From contig DJHM01000056.1 in the NCBI GenBank assembly GCA_002433075.1, positions 37,399-101,398 on the forward strand: DNA of 64,000 nt, written 5' to 3'. This DNA is from Latescibacteria bacterium UBA6620. GTDB lineage: Bacteria; Latescibacterota; UBA2968. Both the position numbers and the translations under genes were made by a program. Positions within the stretch are counted from its first letter, which is position 1, and each line of letters opens with the position of its first letter. Shown piece by piece: positions 61,980 to 64,000 of the stretch. Under the pieces are notes generated by a model. It did no database searches, had not been told where the DNA came from, and saw only the letters and a list, made by a program, of their open reading frames with translations.

Positions 61980-62972
61980 TCATGGTTGGTCCAGCACTTC
62001 CCTGAACGCCGCGATGTGGGCCGGCTCCGTGCCGCAACATCCACCCACGATCGTGGCGCCCTCCTCCAGAAGTGCGGGAAGCGCCCCTGCCATATCTGCA
62101 GGTGACTGCGAGTAGGTCGTCTCCATCTCCTTGTTCAGCGTCGGCATACCCGCGTTGGGATAGGCCATCACCCGAATGGGAGTGTCCTTCCCCTCCACGG
62201 CTTTGAGGATCTGCCGGGTGCCTTCGATTGCATAAGGCATCCCCGTGTGTTCGTCCCGCCGCGTCTCCGCGCCGCAGTTCAGACCGATCACGTCCACGAA
62301 GGGCAGCAGGTCCACACTTCCGGAATGGTCACCGGAAGCGAGCACTTCGACCAAATCTACCGGCGAGTGACCCCAGTCTGTTCTGTAAACCACCTCGCCA
62401 GAAGTTCGATCGACAGTGCACTTGTAGGTCATACTCACCGCGATGGGCAGACCGTGATGACGAGCCTCGTCGATCGCGATTGCCGCTTCGTTCGCCGAGA
62501 ACTGAGTCTCGATCATAAAAAAATCCACGCCGCCCTCTGCAAGAGCGGCAGAGAGCCGAGCGTGCGCATCTCGGACTTTGTCATTCGGAATCCCGAATAC
62601 GGTATCCCCACTGTCTGCTTCAATCGCACCCGGTGATGGCCCCATCGAGCCCCCGACATACGCCTCCCTGCCGCTCCTCTCGACCGCTCGCCGTGCGTTC
62701 TCAGCTGCAAGCCTGGCAATCGCATCTGCCGCTTGGCCTTCCCGGTCCGCCATTTCGAGGTGAAGCGCGCTGGCCACGAAGGTATTGGTCCCGATGGCTT
62801 CCGCACCCGCCGTGAGGTAGTCGACGTGGATGTCCTCCACCGCCTCGGGGTGCGTGTCGTTAGCGATCGTGCTGTTCACGAGTTCGATCCCGCGTGCGAA
62901 CAGCTGGGAGCCGAACCCCCCATCGTAGAGAATGGGACGTGGATCCGAAAGACGCTGCTTGAATGATGTCAT
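61980..62972 (-). CDS. Homocysteine S-methyltransferase family protein
   Basis: 330 residues, the MetH-N/BHMT barrel. Zinc ligands are present: Cys in VIGLNCGAETR (about 233) and the CC pair in IVGGCCGTEPAH (about 311). N-terminal ILYDGGFGSQLFARGIEL matches the family. It takes a methyl group (from methylcobalamin, betaine or S-methyl donors) to a thiol. ATG 62972 has GAGG about 9 nt upstream; open codons further upstream overlap the neighbouring gene. Next to the corrinoid-activator gene, cobalamin-dependent transfer is the best reading. Confidence 0.9.
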   Translation of the reverse strand: MTSFKQRLSDPRPILYDGGFGSQLFARGIELVNSTIANDTHPEAVEDIHVDYLTAGAEAIGTNTFVASALHLEMADREGQAADAIARLAAENARRAVERSGREAYVGGSMGPSPGAIEADSGDTVFGIPNDKVRDAHARLSAALAEGGVDFFMIETQFSANEAAIAIDEARHHGLPIAVSMTYKCTVDRTSGEVVYRTDWGHSPVDLVEVLASGDHSGSVDLLPFVDVIGLNCGAETRRDEHTGMPYAIEGTRQILKAVEGKDTPIRVMAYPNAGMPTLNKEMETTYSQSPADMAGALPALLEEGATIVGGCCGTEPAHIAAFREVLDQP

Positions 62973-62979
62973 TCTGTCC

Positions 62980-64000
62980 TCAGTTGAATGCGATCGGCTT
63001 GAACTGGCAGCCATCGACGAACACGTCGAAAAAGTCGGGCGTTGTCTCCAGCTCGATATGTTCGATGGAACGGACTTCGTGCTCGAGTCGCCTTCGGATC
63101 TTTTGTGAGAGCAGTACCTCCCTCGCTCCCTGAAGGGCAGCGTTGCCGATTTTCCGGATTCGATCGACCGGAACCGGAGCGAGAAAGCCGATCTCGATCG
63201 CGCTCGCGGCATCGACATAATTGGCGAACCCACCAGCCAGATAAAGATTCTCGATCTCCTCCGGCCGCACGCCGAGATGACGCATCGCAATGAACTGCCC
63301 GCACGTGTTCGCTGCCTTGGCTTGCGCCAGGATGCTCGCATCCTCACGTGAAAACGTGATGCCTTCCGCTTCGGCGATCGTTAACTCATATTGTTTCTTC
63401 TCGAACACACCTTTCTCGGTCATCTTCCCGTGTCGCCGCAATTCGGCGATCAGATCTACAAGACCGGAGCCGCAGATCCCTTCCGGGGGATGATCGTCGA
63501 TCGTCCGAGATACGAACTTCTCCCCTTCGATTCGAATCGATTCGATCGCTCCCGGATAACCCGGCATTCCGTAGCGAATCCCTCCTCCCTCAAAGGCAGG
63601 GCCTGCCGGACAGGATGCGGCGATCATCCTCTGTCCATTGCCCACGACCACCTCGGTGTTGGTCCCCACATCAACGAGCATGAACAACGAATCCGTGTCG
63701 AAGGCGTCGATCGCCACGAGGGCGGCCGCGGTGTCGGCCCCCACATGGCTGGCGATCAGAGGAAGTCCGTAGGCCCTTGCCCGAGGATTGACCCTGATCC
63801 CCATCCGTCTGGTGCCCATCGAGATCGCCGTCGTCTCGACCTCACCCGCGACCAGGGCGTGCTCGGTCGTGGATTTGTAAGGTCTTTCGCCAATGCTCTG
63901 AACATCCAAACGAAAGAGGAGATCTCGCATCGTTGAGTTACCGGCGATCGCGAGCTCGTAAATCTCCTGGCGCAGGAAGCCCAGTCGCTCGCAGAGTGAT
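62980..64000 (-). CDS. Corrinoid-activation protein (DUF4445/RACE-like, ASKHA fold), 5' end outside window
   Basis: The C-terminal 339 codons are visible; the frame runs off the right edge. The ASKHA-fold landmarks of DUF4445 are clear: ELAIAGNSTMRDLLF, MLVDVGTNTEVVVGN (phosphate-binding turn), CPAGPAFEGGGIRYGMPG, GICGSGLVDLIAELRR and NLYLAGGFANYVDA. Such proteins use ATP and an N-terminal ferredoxin domain, which would lie outside, to reduce Co(II) corrinoids back to Co(I). The gene ends 7 bp before the homocysteine methyltransferase, supporting a joint role in corrinoid methyl transfer. Confidence 0.9.
   Translation of the reverse strand, partial: SLCERLGFLRQEIYELAIAGNSTMRDLLFRLDVQSIGERPYKSTTEHALVAGEVETTAISMGTRRMGIRVNPRARAYGLPLIASHVGADTAAALVAIDAFDTDSLFMLVDVGTNTEVVVGNGQRMIAASCPAGPAFEGGGIRYGMPGYPGAIESIRIEGEKFVSRTIDDHPPEGICGSGLVDLIAELRRHGKMTEKGVFEKKQYELTIAEAEGITFSREDASILAQAKAANTCGQFIAMRHLGVRPEEIENLYLAGGFANYVDAASAIEIGFLAPVPVDRIRKIGNAALQGAREVLLSQKIRRRLEHEVRSIEHIELETTPDFFDVFVDGCQFKPIAFN

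Overview
The window is GC-rich, gene-dense bacterial chromosome with short intergenic gaps and many 1- to 11-bp gene overlaps (ATGA, GTGA, TGATG). The gene content points to an uncultured Gram-negative bacterium: a WecA-type transferase, two LolC/E-type permeases, a Wza-like SLBB export protein, lipoproteins, three enolase-superfamily enzymes, LamG, NHL, ASPIC and dockerin-like domains, and corrinoid C1 genes. This mixture is typical of Latescibacterota, Planctomycetota and relatives, but phylum cannot be fixed from sequence alone. No rRNA, tRNA, CRISPR array, insertion sequence or phage gene was seen.

Layout. (1) 5979 down to 1, minus strand: a catabolic operon (creatininase-like, SelA/DgaE-like PLP enzyme, LamG protein, enolase-superfamily enzyme, M20 peptidase, lipoprotein cut by the window edge). 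(2) 6121-13155, plus: aroC, acyl-CoA-ligase-like, DUF1232, an O-antigen ligase/TPR protein, mutY and an SDR, ending at a shared terminator. (3) 27792 down to 13241, minus: a long envelope operon (MscS, UvrB/C-motif protein, GT2, epimerase, WecA-like, two FtsX/LolCE permeases, an AlkP-superfamily/VanZ fusion, a beta-repeat lipoprotein, a HEAT protein, a second O-antigen ligase/TPR protein and a 42-residue membrane peptide). (4) 27894-34917: rsgA, nucleoside hydrolase, M32 carboxypeptidase, an unrecognised protein coupled to a selenoprotein, and lon. (5) 35184-40739, plus: a second catabolic operon (sarcosine-oxidase-like, TIM-barrel isomerase, mandelate-racemase family, aldehyde dehydrogenase, Gfo/Idh). 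(6) A lone OSBS/NAAAR-like gene on the minus strand at 40820-41938. (7) 42113-56000, plus: a nine-gene run from lepA to the Sua5/YrdC gene that includes lepB, hemW, thrB, an SLBB/Wzz pair and a 1584-residue secreted mosaic protein. (8) A decayed HD-GYP gene. (9) 64000 down to 57702, minus: corrinoid-activator, homocysteine methyltransferase, small conserved protein, nagA, recD2 and a secreted protein.

Main discoveries. A SelW/Rdx selenoprotein hidden by an in-frame TGA (32173-32406, CxxU motif, bacterial SECIS-like hairpin directly downstream) overlaps a 250-residue protein of unknown function whose promoter implies a leaderless mRNA. The HD-GYP gene carries two amber codons, one frameshift and a lost catalytic His. 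The secreted mosaic protein appears to start at CTG inside a CTGA overlap. An alkaline-phosphatase-superfamily protein has Thr at the nucleophile position and is fused to a VanZ-like membrane domain.
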